From positions 186,001 to 250,000 of the forward strand of contig NZ_KB902299.1 in NCBI RefSeq assembly GCF_000379485.1: a stretch of DNA of 64,000 nt. The letters run 5' to 3'. The position numbers and the translations under genes were made by a program. The DNA is from Wenxinia marina DSM 24838. Lineage in GTDB: Bacteria; Pseudomonadota; Alphaproteobacteria; Rhodobacterales; Rhodobacteraceae. Under the pieces are notes generated by a model. The model worked only from the letters and a program-made list of their open reading frames with translations. It had not been told where the DNA came from and searched no databases. Shown one piece after another: positions 8,125-16,234 of the stretch; the first letter of the stretch is position 1, and the number at the start of each line of letters is the position of its first letter.

Positions 8125-9813
8125 TCATGCCGCCCTCCGTTCGGGAGAGGCCGCCGTGTCTATCAGCTGGCGGATGGCGCGCTTGTTGAAGCCGAAGGTC
8201 ATCAGCGCCGAGGCGCGGTAGCGCGTCAGGCCGAAGTCATGGCGGCACTCGGGCGGCAGGTACTGGAGCTGCTTTTCGGTCGGCGGCTGGCGCAGCCAGG
8301 AGCGGGTCTTGAAGGCACTTTCGTCGGTCTCATGGGTGTTCAGCCAGTCGTCTGCTTGCGCGAGGCAGACGGTGCGCTCGCCGACGCCCAGCAGATGCGG
8401 GCGTTCGCCCTTCGCGCCGCCGATCGCGTACCAGACTCCGTCCAGCCAGAAGATGCCGCCCCAGGCCGCGAAGCCCGTGGCCATCAGCGCGTCGTCCGTG
8501 CCGTAGAGGTCGACCCAGGCGAAGCTGGACCGCTTCAGCAGGTCGATTTCGGTCATCATGAAGCCCGACAGCGGCGCGGCACCGCCGCCTTCACCGGCCT
8601 CTTCGTCATCCCGCGGGAACGCCTCCCCGCAGAGCGGGCATTCGGTGGCGGCGAGCGGGATCTCCGCCTCGCAAGCAGGACACGTCTTCGTCGGCGCCTC
8701 GCCGGTTTCGGTCTTGCCGTCGAGATCGACATCCTGTTCCAGCGTGCCGTGGATCAGGCTGGAGGTGCCGAAATCCAGCACGACGCAGTCGGTCTTGACG
8801 ATGCCGGGATATTCCTCGGGATCGACGGTCCGCAGGCCGCGCCCGACCATCTGGATCATCGTGGACTTAAAGGAGCTGGGCCGCAGCAGCACGACGCAGG
8901 AGGTGGGCGGATGGTCCCATCCCTCGGTCAGCACCGCCACGTTGACGACGACGCGGATGTCCCCCGCGGCGTAGTCGGCGAGGATCGCCTTGCGGATCTC
9001 GGCCGCCAGATCGCCGTGGATCAGGGCGGCGGAAACGTCCGCCGCCCTGAAGGCGTCGGTGACGTGTTCGGCGTGCGCGACGGTGGAGCAGAACACTACG
9101 GTCTGCCGGTCGCCTGCCTTCTCCTTCCAGTGCCGGATCACCTCGTCGGTGACGGGAGCGCGGTCCATGATGCCCGCCACCTCCGCCATGTCGAAATCCG
9201 ACATGGTCTTGCGGACCGAGCGCAACTCGTCCTGCACGCCCACGTCGATGACGAAGGTGCGGGGCGGCACCAGGTGGCCCGAGGCGATCAGTTCGCCCAG
9301 ACGGACCTGGTCGGCGACATTGTCGAAGACCTCGCGCAGGCCCTTCCCGTCGCCCCGGTTCGGCGTCGCCGTGACCCCGAAGATGCGGGCGTCGGGATTG
9401 GCTTCGCGCACGCGGTCGATGATGCGGCGATAGCTGTCGGCGACGGCATGGTGCGCCTCGTCAACGACCAGCAGGTCGAGACGCGGCATGTCGGCAAGGT
9501 TCGAAGCCCGCGCCAGCGTCGGCACCATGGCGAAGGCGACCTGGCCGTTCCAGGATTTCTCCGTGGCGTCGATGACCGAGGTGGCGACGCCCGGCACCAC
9601 GCGCTGGAACTTGGCGCGGTTCTGCGCCGTCAGCTCGTCACGATGAGCCAGCACGCAGGCCTTCGCGCCGTCGCTGATCATCTCGCCGGTGACCGCCGAG
9701 AGCATGATGGTCTTGCCCGCACCGGTGGGCGCCACGCCCAGCGTGTTGCCGCGGGAGGCGAGCGCAGCCACGCTGCGCTCGACGAAGGTCTTCTGGCGGG
9801 GGCGCAGGCGCAT
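8125..9813 (-). CDS. Superfamily 2 DEAH-box helicase with a C-terminal zinc ribbon
   Basis: A 562-aa protein with the ordered SF2 motifs: LRPRQ at the N-terminus (Q-motif-like), Walker A APTGAGKT (~28-35), DEAH (VVDEAHHAV), motif III GVTATP, and motif VI QMVGRGLRTVDP. A CxxC...CxxC ribbon (CPACEAEIPLAATECPLCG, ~375-393) follows. The layout resembles the RadD/XPB-type helicases used in recombination. The substrate is probably double-stranded DNA at forks or breaks during element replication. It is followed after 3 bp by DUF6511 and preceded by the putative ssDNA-binding gene 13 bp upstream. Confidence 0.88.
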   Translation of the reverse strand: MRLRPRQKTFVERSVAALASRGNTLGVAPTGAGKTIMLSAVTGEMISDGAKACVLAHRDELTAQNRAKFQRVVPGVATSVIDATEKSWNGQVAFAMVPTLARASNLADMPRLDLLVVDEAHHAVADSYRRIIDRVREANPDARIFGVTATPNRGDGKGLREVFDNVADQVRLGELIASGHLVPPRTFVIDVGVQDELRSVRKTMSDFDMAEVAGIMDRAPVTDEVIRHWKEKAGDRQTVVFCSTVAHAEHVTDAFRAADVSAALIHGDLAAEIRKAILADYAAGDIRVVVNVAVLTEGWDHPPTSCVVLLRPSSFKSTMIQMVGRGLRTVDPEEYPGIVKTDCVVLDFGTSSLIHGTLEQDVDLDGKTETGEAPTKTCPACEAEIPLAATECPLCGEAFPRDDEEAGEGGGAAPLSGFMMTEIDLLKRSSFAWVDLYGTDDALMATGFAAWGGIFWLDGVWYAIGGAKGERPHLLGVGERTVCLAQADDWLNTHETDESAFKTRSWLRQPPTEKQLQYLPPECRHDFGLTRYRASALMTFGFNKRAIRQLIDTAASPERRAA

Positions 9814-9826
9814 GGCCGAGCCCCCC

Positions 9827-10450
9827 TTACTGCGCCCAGCTCGGCCGACCGGCGGCGCCGGGGGCGGACGCGGGCTGGCCGGGCTGGGTGGTCGTGGTGG
9901 GCTGCTGCGCCGCGTGCCCCTGCGCCGGGGCGGCGGCGACCTGCGGCGCGACGGTGCCCATCAGCGCGGCATAGTCGCGATGATCGGGGGTGACCGCGGC
10001 ACGGATCTCGTTCTTGTCCTCGCCGTTCGTGTCGGTGCCGATGTCGATGCGGGCGACGAACTCGACGCCGTCGAGATCGCCGAAGCCGTTGATGCGGCGG
10101 CGCGCCTGCGCCTCGGGGGAGTTGTCCTTGTCGGACACGCCGCGCGCCGAGTTGAGGATACCGCGGATCAGGCCGCGCCCCATGTTCGCCCAGTCCGGGC
10201 CCTTCGGGCTGTAGAGGCCGATCAGCGACCAGACCTTGCGGCGGGCATAGGGCCCCTCGAGCACTGTGTATTCGGCGTCGAGATAGACGGCGCCGGTGGC
10301 GGCGCGGCGCGCCCAGCCGCCGGTCCAGCCCTGCGAGGGGTCGTCGAAACCGCCGGGGCGGATGGTGAGGCGCACCTTGGCGAGCGTGCCCTTCGGGATG
10401 ACGTTGGTGTTGGATTGGGCGGAGTTGAAGTCGTTCCAGGGTCCGGACAT
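9827..10450 (-). CDS. Putative ssDNA-binding/recombination accessory protein of a phage cassette
   Basis: A 207-aa protein, MSGPWNDFNSAQSNTNVIPK at the start. A beta-rich core (residues ~22-75, LAKVRLTIRPGG...AVYLDAEYTVLEGPYARRKVWSLIGL) precedes a low-complexity Gln/Pro/Ala tail ending SWAQ. The core-plus-disordered-tail layout and its place between a helicase and a Sak4-like ATPase fit a single-strand-binding protein, but no canonical SSB acidic tip is present and I do not recognise the family. A GGAG Shine-Dalgarno precedes the ATG at 10450. Confidence 0.6.
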   Translation of the reverse strand: MSGPWNDFNSAQSNTNVIPKGTLAKVRLTIRPGGFDDPSQGWTGGWARRAATGAVYLDAEYTVLEGPYARRKVWSLIGLYSPKGPDWANMGRGLIRGILNSARGVSDKDNSPEAQARRRINGFGDLDGVEFVARIDIGTDTNGEDKNEIRAAVTPDHRDYAALMGTVAPQVAAAPAQGHAAQQPTTTTQPGQPASAPGAAGRPSWAQ

Positions 10451-10551
10451 TGCGCGGCTCCTTTCAGTTGGAGGATGGGACGCGCAGCGGCGTCAGAAGG
10501 GAAAAGCCACCCCGGCGACCGGATCGGGACACCGGGCGTGGCGAGAGGCGC

Positions 10552-11427
10552 TCAGCCATGGCCGGGCTCCTGCGCGGGCGCGGGATCGGCCGGGGTCACC
10601 GGCGGCCAGGTCAGGCGTTCGGAGGCTGGCGCCGCGGGGCACTGGATCTTGTCCATCAGCCGGCCGAGATGCGGGGCCTCGACCCTGTCGAGGCGACCGG
10701 AGCGGTCCTTGGCCGGATAGCCCCAGGGGTTCAGCGTCTGGCAGACGAAGGCGCGCTGCGGCTGGCCGTTGGCATCGGCGATGTCGGCCATGGTGATGAC
10801 CTGATCTACGATGCCCGGCAGCTCGAGCCCGGTCTTCGAGCCGTCGATCTGCGGCTGGAAGACCTTGCGATTGAAGTCGTCGAGCCGCTCGTCGAGGATG
10901 CCCACGAACCAGACATGCTTGCCGCGCGTGTGCTGCAGGTGGGTCAGCCAGCCGATCATCTCGCGGCCGTGCAGACCGTAGGCGCCACGGATGTCGGGCT
11001 TGCCGGTCTTCTCCGAGAACGCCTCGGGCTGCCCGCGGCACCACTGGAAGCAGAGCCGCCCGGCCACGGTGATCGAGTCGATGAAGACGGTCTCGTACTT
11101 CCCGATCACCGCCGGGTCGCCGTAGCGCCCGCAGACCTCGTCGAAATGCGCCTGGCTGTAGGGCTGGTCCTCGCGCAGCGCCGGGTTCGGCCCGCCGATG
11201 AACACCGCGAAATCGCGGCATTCCTTCCAGGTGCGGGGCCGGAGCGTATCGATCTCCAGCCCCTCGACCGCCAGATCCCCGGCCTCGAGGTCGAGGAAGA
11301 GCGTGGTGGACGCGTTCAGCGTCCAGAGCAGGCTGGTCTTGCCGATGCCGGATCGGCCAAAGATGACGCCCTTGATCCCCTTGCGCTGCGCGAGCCGTTC
11401 GTCGGCGCCGATGATGGGGAGGGACAT
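10552..11427 (-). CDS. Sak4-like RecA-fold ATPase (AAA_24), phage recombinase
   Basis: A 291-aa protein starting MSLPIIGADERLAQRKGIKG. Walker A is FGRSGIGKTSLL (~23-34); LFLDLEAGDLA follows, and Walker B is ETVFIDSITVAGRL (~104-117). VWFVGILDERLDDF and QVITMADI complete the RecA-like core, with a proline-rich tail. This is the AAA_24/Sak4 group found in phages, where it works with a dedicated SSB to anneal or exchange single strands. The start overlaps the preceding gene's stop by one base (TGATG), which supports it over the longer frame. Confidence 0.82.
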   Translation of the reverse strand: MSLPIIGADERLAQRKGIKGVIFGRSGIGKTSLLWTLNASTTLFLDLEAGDLAVEGLEIDTLRPRTWKECRDFAVFIGGPNPALREDQPYSQAHFDEVCGRYGDPAVIGKYETVFIDSITVAGRLCFQWCRGQPEAFSEKTGKPDIRGAYGLHGREMIGWLTHLQHTRGKHVWFVGILDERLDDFNRKVFQPQIDGSKTGLELPGIVDQVITMADIADANGQPQRAFVCQTLNPWGYPAKDRSGRLDRVEAPHLGRLMDKIQCPAAPASERLTWPPVTPADPAPAQEPGHG

Positions 11428-11723
11428 CACTGGCCCTCCTTCTTCATCACTGCCGCGGCGGCGCGATCTGCGCCGATGCACCCGGCCTCGCGGGCCAGCT
11501 TGTAGAGGCGCTTCAGCGCATCGGCGCGGCGGTAGGCGACTGTGCTCTCCCGCTCAGCCTCCATGATCGCGAAGGCGATCTCGTCCACGGTCGCCTCGAC
11601 GACCGGCAGCGGCTCGCGCGGCTCGTCACCGGCGCGCTGCGGGAGGGCGATGGCTTCAGGGAGGTCTTCGAGGGCGTAGCTCGCGGCGCGAAGACGGGTG
11701 ATGTCGTCCAACTGGTCCGGCAT
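11427..11723 (-). CDS. Small helical phage protein, unknown function
   Basis: A 98-aa, alanine- and glutamate-rich protein (MPDQLDDITRLRAASYALED...AYRRADALKRLYKLAREAGC). It is probably all helical, with no recognisable domain. GGAGA sits about 9 bp before this ATG. An alternative ATG at 11762 would add 13 residues and overlap the previous stop as TGATG, so the exact start is uncertain. It ends with a TGATG overlap onto the Sak4-like gene. Confidence 0.6.
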   Translation of the reverse strand: MPDQLDDITRLRAASYALEDLPEAIALPQRAGDEPREPLPVVEATVDEIAFAIMEAERESTVAYRRADALKRLYKLAREAGCIGADRAAAAVMKKEGQ

Positions 11724-11761
11724 GGCTTTTCTCCGTGGGATGAGGTGATCGAGGAGGCGCA

Positions 11762-11956
11762 TCACGCGGCCTCGCGGACGTCGGGCGCGGGCTCGGCGAC
11801 GTAGATCGCCAGCAGCGGCGTCCCGTCGGCATGGGCGCCGGCGTCCTCGATCTGATAGTTGCGGTTGGGCTCGCAGACCTCGGTCAGCTCCCAGCGGCGA
11901 TAGAGCCCCGGAAGACGCCTGAAATCCTCGAGCGACAGATCGGCAGTGCGGTTCAT
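11762..11956 (-). CDS. Small unknown protein, 64 aa
   Basis: The product starts MNRTADLSLEDFRRLPGLYR and contains a beta-like stretch (NYQIEDAGAHADGTPLLAIYVAEP). I do not recognise it. The ATG at 11956 was chosen because the frame upstream is compositionally odd and overlaps the stretch after the sigma-like gene. It lies in the same direction as, and close to, the flanking early genes. Confidence 0.5.
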   Translation of the reverse strand: MNRTADLSLEDFRRLPGLYRRWELTEVCEPNRNYQIEDAGAHADGTPLLAIYVAEPAPDVREAA

Positions 11957-12040
11957 GCGTGTCTGCTTTCGGTTGGAGGGAAGGCGCTCGGGGCACTCGA
12001 ATGGGAAAAGCCACCGGCGGGACCGCATCGGGACATCGGC

Positions 12041-12763
12041 TCAGGGGATTTCCTGAAGGGCGTCGTGCAGCCGGCGCATGGCGCGCTGGTAGCGCTTGCG
12101 AGCGGCGGCCTCGGTCAGACCCAGTTCGGCTCCCGCCTCGGCTTGCGAGAAGCCCTCGATCGCCACGCGGATCACCAGCAGGGCGTCATCGCCCAGCAAC
12201 TTTCGCACCGCGCCGTTCAGCCGTGCGTACCCGGCCGCGCCGATCCCGCTGTCACCGCTGTCCGCGACCTCGTCGGGATCGGCGCCGCTGGCGAGATGTT
12301 CGCGGGTCTGGTCACGCTGGTGCACGCGGATCATGTCGCGTTCGACGTTGCGCAGGACCGTGGCCGCGATCCAGTTGACGCGCCCGAGGTCGAGCCCGCT
12401 GACCGCCTCGGTGGTGCGCGCCAGAACATCGGACGCAACCTCGTCGGCGGTGCCGAGCCTGCGCCAGAGCGACCGGCGGCGGATGGCGTCGAGGCCGGGC
12501 CAGAGCGCCAGCAGCAGCAACGTCAGCGCACAGTCGGACGCGGGCCCGTCGCCCTGCGCCGCTCTGACGAGCGCGGAGAGGATCACGTTCTTCTGGCCCT
12601 GATCGCCGGTCGTGCCGTGCAGCCCGTCCAGCAGGGCCGCCGGATCCCGGAACGATGCGAGGGCGGCATTCGCATGCCGGACGCCGTCGAAACTGCGCTG
12701 AAAGTGAAGGTTGGAGGATGAATGCATGAGGTGATCACGGATCTCGTGCCACGCGAAGGACAT
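12041..12763 (-). CDS. Sigma-70-like regulator (region 4 helix-turn-helix)
   Basis: A 240-aa protein. A divergent region 2-like stretch lies at ~100-150 (LWRRLGTADEVASDVLARTTEAV...NWIAATVLRNVERDMIRV). A clear sigma region 4 lies at the C-terminus: LLVIRVAIEGFSQAEAGAELG followed by TEAAARKRYQRAMRRLHDAL. It resembles ECF-type sigma factors carried on prophage-like elements and probably directs transcription of element genes. A 10-bp hairpin begins one base upstream of the ATG (12764-12792), so translation or transcription of this gene may be attenuated. Confidence 0.75.
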   Translation of the reverse strand: MSFAWHEIRDHLMHSSSNLHFQRSFDGVRHANAALASFRDPAALLDGLHGTTGDQGQKNVILSALVRAAQGDGPASDCALTLLLLALWPGLDAIRRRSLWRRLGTADEVASDVLARTTEAVSGLDLGRVNWIAATVLRNVERDMIRVHQRDQTREHLASGADPDEVADSGDSGIGAAGYARLNGAVRKLLGDDALLVIRVAIEGFSQAEAGAELGLTEAAARKRYQRAMRRLHDALQEIP

Positions 12764-12792
12764 CGGACGCCTGCCTTGCGGCCAGGCGTCCG
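12764..12792 (-). terminator. Hairpin between the Com-like gene and the sigma-like gene
   Basis: CGGACGCCTG (12764-12773) pairs perfectly with CAGGCGTCCG (12783-12792) across a 9-nt loop. It lies immediately before the ATG of the sigma-like gene, so the message from the Com-like gene would meet a stable stem that also occludes the ribosome binding site. No T-tract follows. It reads as an attenuator or translational control element rather than a plain terminator. Confidence 0.5.
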
Positions 12793-12862
12793 GCGCCTTC
12801 TCGTGGCCAGGTCAGGACGTCGCGCGTCTCTGCGATTTCAGGGGGTTGGGTGAATGCGCGCG

Positions 12863-13108
12863 TCAGCGCGCGGGTGCGGTCGCGTTGTTCAGCGTGCCGC
12901 AGCCGCGGCAGGTCGCCTGAACCGGGAAGCCCACGAGATACTCGTGCCCCCGCGCGAAGCGCAGGTGCATGCGGCCGTCCCGGCAGACGCCGAGCAGCTT
13001 GTCACAGCGCGTGCAGCGCCATTCCGAGTTGAGGGTGGTGGGCTTGGTCGTCGCGGCGCCGGACCAGCTCGTCTGGGCTGCCTGGCGCGAGGGGAAGGGA
13101 GTCGGCAT
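12863..13108 (-). CDS. Com-like zinc-finger protein (Mu Com family fold)
   Basis: An 81-aa protein whose second half carries two zinc knuckle pairs, WRCTRCDKLLGV (~30-41) and ATCRGCGTLN (~65-74), with a basic stretch between. This arrangement (CxxC-x~30-CxxC and a KLL after the first pair) matches Com, the phage Mu translational activator of mom. Whether it controls translation here is inference; the nearby DNA methyltransferase at 1384 would be an obvious but unproven target. GAGGAG lies 6-8 bp before the ATG. Confidence 0.6.
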   Translation of the reverse strand: MPTPFPSRQAAQTSWSGAATTKPTTLNSEWRCTRCDKLLGVCRDGRMHLRFARGHEYLVGFPVQATCRGCGTLNNATAPAR

Positions 13109-13191
13109 GAAAGAGCTCCTCTATATGGAGCCCTTCCAATAATCAGCGGTTTGTTAGACCGTCCCGCCCGAAACCCTAGATGAACTCTAGA

Positions 13192-15387
13192 TCACGCGGG
13201 GTCGGTCGCCTCGCCGAGACGCCAATAGCGATTGCTCGAACCGTGCCGGATGTAGGTCGGATGAGCCTTCGCCCATGCGCCGGAAGAGAACAGCTGTCTG
13301 GGATTGTCAGACCCCATCCCGTCCATCAGGACCTTGGTCAGCCGCTGGCCTGTGCCATCGGTCGCCGCTTCAACAAGGCTTTCGAAGAGTTGGATCTGGC
13401 CCGCGCCGTCGAGCGTGAGCGGCTCGAGCCCAGGGATGATGAGCGTCGCAGAGCGAGGCGTGTGTCGCACAACCTGAGCGACTTGCGCAGAGGTCGCCAG
13501 CGTTCGGTTTGCCTCGAAGCGCCGGGCCATTTCCTCTCGGTCCAGATCGCCGAAGCTTCCGTCGTTCAGCAGCAGGTCGCGCAGCGCGATAACGACGTTC
13601 GGCCCGAGGAATTGCGGCGGCTCATCGGAAACGGCGAGTACGAGGCCGGGGCCCGCTGTATGCCGCGACCGAAGCGCAGTTTCCACACTCTCGCGGGCTT
13701 TCAGATCGGCAAGGCGGCGCGCCAGGTAAAGCGGGACCTTTCGCTCACCCAGTGCCATCGGCCCAAGCGAGACGACAAACTCGTTGATGGTTTCGATGTT
13801 TCTGATGCCGAGAGAGCCAGCTATCGCCTTGAGGATGGTTTCGGCGAGCCATGCTCGATCGATCCCGTACTCGATCGCATTGGTGTCGAGACGCAATCCG
13901 TCCGCCTCCCCAAAGGAACCGGTTTGTCGAACCGTCCCTGGCTCCGGACCCGCTTGCTGCTCAACTTCGACAACCTCATCGTCATCCTCGGCGAGCCCAA
14001 TCACCTGCCGCCCTTTGCGGGCAATCAATCTCGCACTCACCAGACGGGCTGGATCGACCCCCGCGGAGCTGAAGAACGCACCTGCAACAGTGTCGCCGGG
14101 CAGCTCGTACAGCGACAGAAGAAAGCCGAACCACTGAGCCCGTTCCTGATCGGTGAGCGTCCGCAGGTTCTGCGTAATACCCCAGTGTTCGAGCAGTCGG
14201 AACCCGAGGTCCCGAAGGAACGGATCGCGCATGCTCTGCACGTCCGAACTGCTGCCATCCGAGATCGAGACCCGGAAGGTTCCCTCCTTTCCGTCCGATC
14301 GACGGGTGTAACCAATTGCGATGGCGATTTTTGTGAAGCCGAAACTCCGGATCAGGTTGGCTGAATTGGAGACGTATTTCTGGACAACTTCCTCCATCTT
14401 GTCCTTTATGGTCACCTTGATGTTCAGCCTTCGGCCCCACGAGCCGAGGCGGACCTCGGCCTCGACTACCGCCGCCATCGTGATCTCGACGTCCTCGAGA
14501 TCCGGACAATCCAGATCGAAGGAAGACCTGAAGCGTTCGAGGTTGAATTCCCGGCGGGTCAGCGGTTTGGCCGAAGGCGGGCGCCCTAGAACGACCTCCG
14601 CGAAGACCTTAGAGGTCTTTTCGCGAACGTCGCTGCTGGCAGACGCGACCTCGATTTTCTTCAGCTGGGGTGTGTAGATCAGGACAGCCTCATGCGAGGG
14701 CCTGTAGTAATGGACGGTCCAGCCCCCTTCCTCGCGATGATTGTCGATACTCGACAGGGGCCCGGGATGGCGCAGGGCGACCATGAAGGACGGCGGATAG
14801 TTGGCGGTCTCGGGCAATTCGAGGACGGACGCGGTGACCTTGCCCTTCAGTCCCAGAGCATCCTGAACAGCGTCACAGAGCTTCTCGTCAGGAATTGCGT
14901 CTGTGTCGGCAACAGAAGCGTGGTCGAAGTCCACTTCGCAGCATGTGTAGTACGTCCGCCGTTCTCGATAGCGCCGCGCGGCATAGAAGCTCTGGGCGTC
15001 GTGGAAGTGAATCGGGAAGACCGTGCGCATCCAGATGCTCTTGCACAGCAGGTCAGGCTGGGACTCATACTGGTCGTAGTCGACATTCTGCAGCCGTTGG
15101 CCCGCAACCGTTTCGAGTGAGGTCGCTCCCTTGTCCTGGCCCATGTCGAGCAGAGCGCCAGCGATGCCTTCAAGTAGCCCGATGATTTCCTTGTCCTCCG
15201 AACGCAGGTACGCACTCAGCGCTGCCTTGCCTTGATCATCGGGCGTGCCCTCAGTGATTTCCGGCGGAGCGAGAAGAGTGTCGTCGGGCCGTTTGAAGCT
15301 GGCGAGAAATTGCCGGACCAGCGCCGCCGGGGCGCCCTGAAGGATACTTCCGAGGTTCGGTCCGAATTCGCTCTTCTTACGCGCCAT
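13192..15387 (-). CDS. Large unknown protein, 731 aa, cargo of the integrated element
   Basis: I do not recognise a family. The protein has no signal peptide and no membrane segment. A region with paired cysteines lies near residues 145-160 (RTYYTCCEVDFDHASVADTD). A central beta-rich segment (~330-400, VRLGSWGRRLNIKVTIKDKM...LIRSFGFTKIAIAIGYTRR) and an acidic linker (~490-505, LAEDDDEVVEVEQQ) follow. The C-terminal part (residues ~630-725, LDREEMARRFEANRTL ... YIRHGSSNRYWRLGE) looks like one or two winged-helix folds. No nuclease, helicase or NTPase motif was found. GAGGTGA precedes the ATG. Position beside the recombinase operon, leftward from a shared promoter region, and somewhat lower GC suggest transferred cargo such as a regulator or defence factor. 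Confidence 0.75.
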   Translation of the reverse strand: MARKKSEFGPNLGSILQGAPAALVRQFLASFKRPDDTLLAPPEITEGTPDDQGKAALSAYLRSEDKEIIGLLEGIAGALLDMGQDKGATSLETVAGQRLQNVDYDQYESQPDLLCKSIWMRTVFPIHFHDAQSFYAARRYRERRTYYTCCEVDFDHASVADTDAIPDEKLCDAVQDALGLKGKVTASVLELPETANYPPSFMVALRHPGPLSSIDNHREEGGWTVHYYRPSHEAVLIYTPQLKKIEVASASSDVREKTSKVFAEVVLGRPPSAKPLTRREFNLERFRSSFDLDCPDLEDVEITMAAVVEAEVRLGSWGRRLNIKVTIKDKMEEVVQKYVSNSANLIRSFGFTKIAIAIGYTRRSDGKEGTFRVSISDGSSSDVQSMRDPFLRDLGFRLLEHWGITQNLRTLTDQERAQWFGFLLSLYELPGDTVAGAFFSSAGVDPARLVSARLIARKGRQVIGLAEDDDEVVEVEQQAGPEPGTVRQTGSFGEADGLRLDTNAIEYGIDRAWLAETILKAIAGSLGIRNIETINEFVVSLGPMALGERKVPLYLARRLADLKARESVETALRSRHTAGPGLVLAVSDEPPQFLGPNVVIALRDLLLNDGSFGDLDREEMARRFEANRTLATSAQVAQVVRHTPRSATLIIPGLEPLTLDGAGQIQLFESLVEAATDGTGQRLTKVLMDGMGSDNPRQLFSSGAWAKAHPTYIRHGSSNRYWRLGEATDPA

Positions 15388-15578
15388 GAACTCACCTCAA
15401 TGAACTACTGCTGTCGATTGATTCAACCTGCGATAATCATGGACAAATCCCTGATCGGCAAGCCTTGATGTTCTCTTCCTGTTCGCATTTCCGCATCCCG
15501 TTCCGCTGAGATGTCCCGTCCCGGGCGGCTGGGTGGCTTTTGATCGGTAACAGCACCACCGATCACGGCTACCAAGAC
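15388..15578. promoter_or_regulatory. Divergent promoter region between the 731-aa gene and the recombinase operon
   Basis: This 191-bp stretch separates leftward and rightward transcripts and is visibly more AT-rich than its flanks, with GATTGATTCAACC and GCGATAATC around 15415-15437. It must hold promoters in both directions. A GATAAT at 15432-15437 could be a -10 hexamer for the rightward operon, but I could not place a convincing -35 at standard spacing. Confidence 0.45.
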
Positions 15579-15782
15579 ATGAAACGACCCAATCCGCTCC
15601 CGCCCGACCAGATGACGCCCGCAGAACGCCGCGCCGAGCTGTGCGGCCTGCTGGCGCTCGGCCTCGTTCGATTGCGGATTCGGGACGGGGGCGAAGTATC
15701 TGACGACACCGGAGAAAGTTGCCTACACTATCCGCCCGACCAATGCCGTCATGCAACTCCAACTCACCGGAGAAATGCATGA
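15579..15782 (+). CDS. Small protein preceding DUF2924 in serine-recombinase operons
   Basis: A 67-aa protein starting MKRPNPLPPDQMTPAERRAE and continuing LCGLLALGLVRLRIRDGGE. I recognise the type as a short protein often encoded just ahead of DUF2924 and recombinase genes in alphaproteobacterial elements; its function is unknown. The stop codon overlaps the DUF2924 start as ATGA (15779-15782), and the four genes 15579-18104 are all linked by such overlaps. Confidence 0.7.
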   Translation: MKRPNPLPPDQMTPAERRAELCGLLALGLVRLRIRDGGEVSDDTGESCLHYPPDQCRHATPTHRRNA

Positions 15783-16234
15783 ACAAGCCCGATCCCATCC
15801 CCGCGCGCCTGGCCGCGCTGAAGACCACGGCGACGCCCGACCTGAAGCAACAGTGGCGCGACCTGTTCGACAGCGAGCCGCCGCCGTTCAACCGGCGCTA
15901 CCTTGAATCCCGCCTGGCCTACCGCATCCAGGAGCTCGCCTATGGCGGGCTGAAGCCCGAGACCATCCGGCGGCTGGAACGGCTGGGCGAGGAACTGGAC
16001 GGCGGCGACAAGAAGAAGCGCGGAATACGCCGCGACCGCGACCGCCCCATCACGGGCACCCGCCTCCTGCGCGAATGGCAGGGCGTCGAACAGGTCGTCA
16101 CCGTCACCGCCGACGGCTTCGAATGGCAAGGGCGGCCTTACAAATCGCTGTCCGCCATCGCGCGCGCCATCACCGGCACGCGCTGGAATGGCTGGACCTT
16201 CTTCGGCCTCAAGAACCACAGGTGGCGGAGATGA
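15779..16234 (+). CDS. DUF2924-family protein
   Basis: A 151-aa basic protein starting MNKPDPIPARLAALKTTATP. It carries the family core FNRRYLESRLAYRIQELAYG (~39-58), then GTRLLREWQGVEQVVTVTADGFEWQGRPYKSL and a terminal aromatic patch (ITGTRWNGWTFFGLKN). DUF2924 genes are almost always next to serine recombinases in phages and integrative elements, so a role in DNA binding for integration or excision is likely but undemonstrated. The start overlaps the previous gene by ATGA and its own stop overlaps the recombinase ATG. Confidence 0.88.
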   Translation: MNKPDPIPARLAALKTTATPDLKQQWRDLFDSEPPPFNRRYLESRLAYRIQELAYGGLKPETIRRLERLGEELDGGDKKKRGIRRDRDRPITGTRLLREWQGVEQVVTVTADGFEWQGRPYKSLSAIARAITGTRWNGWTFFGLKNHRWRR

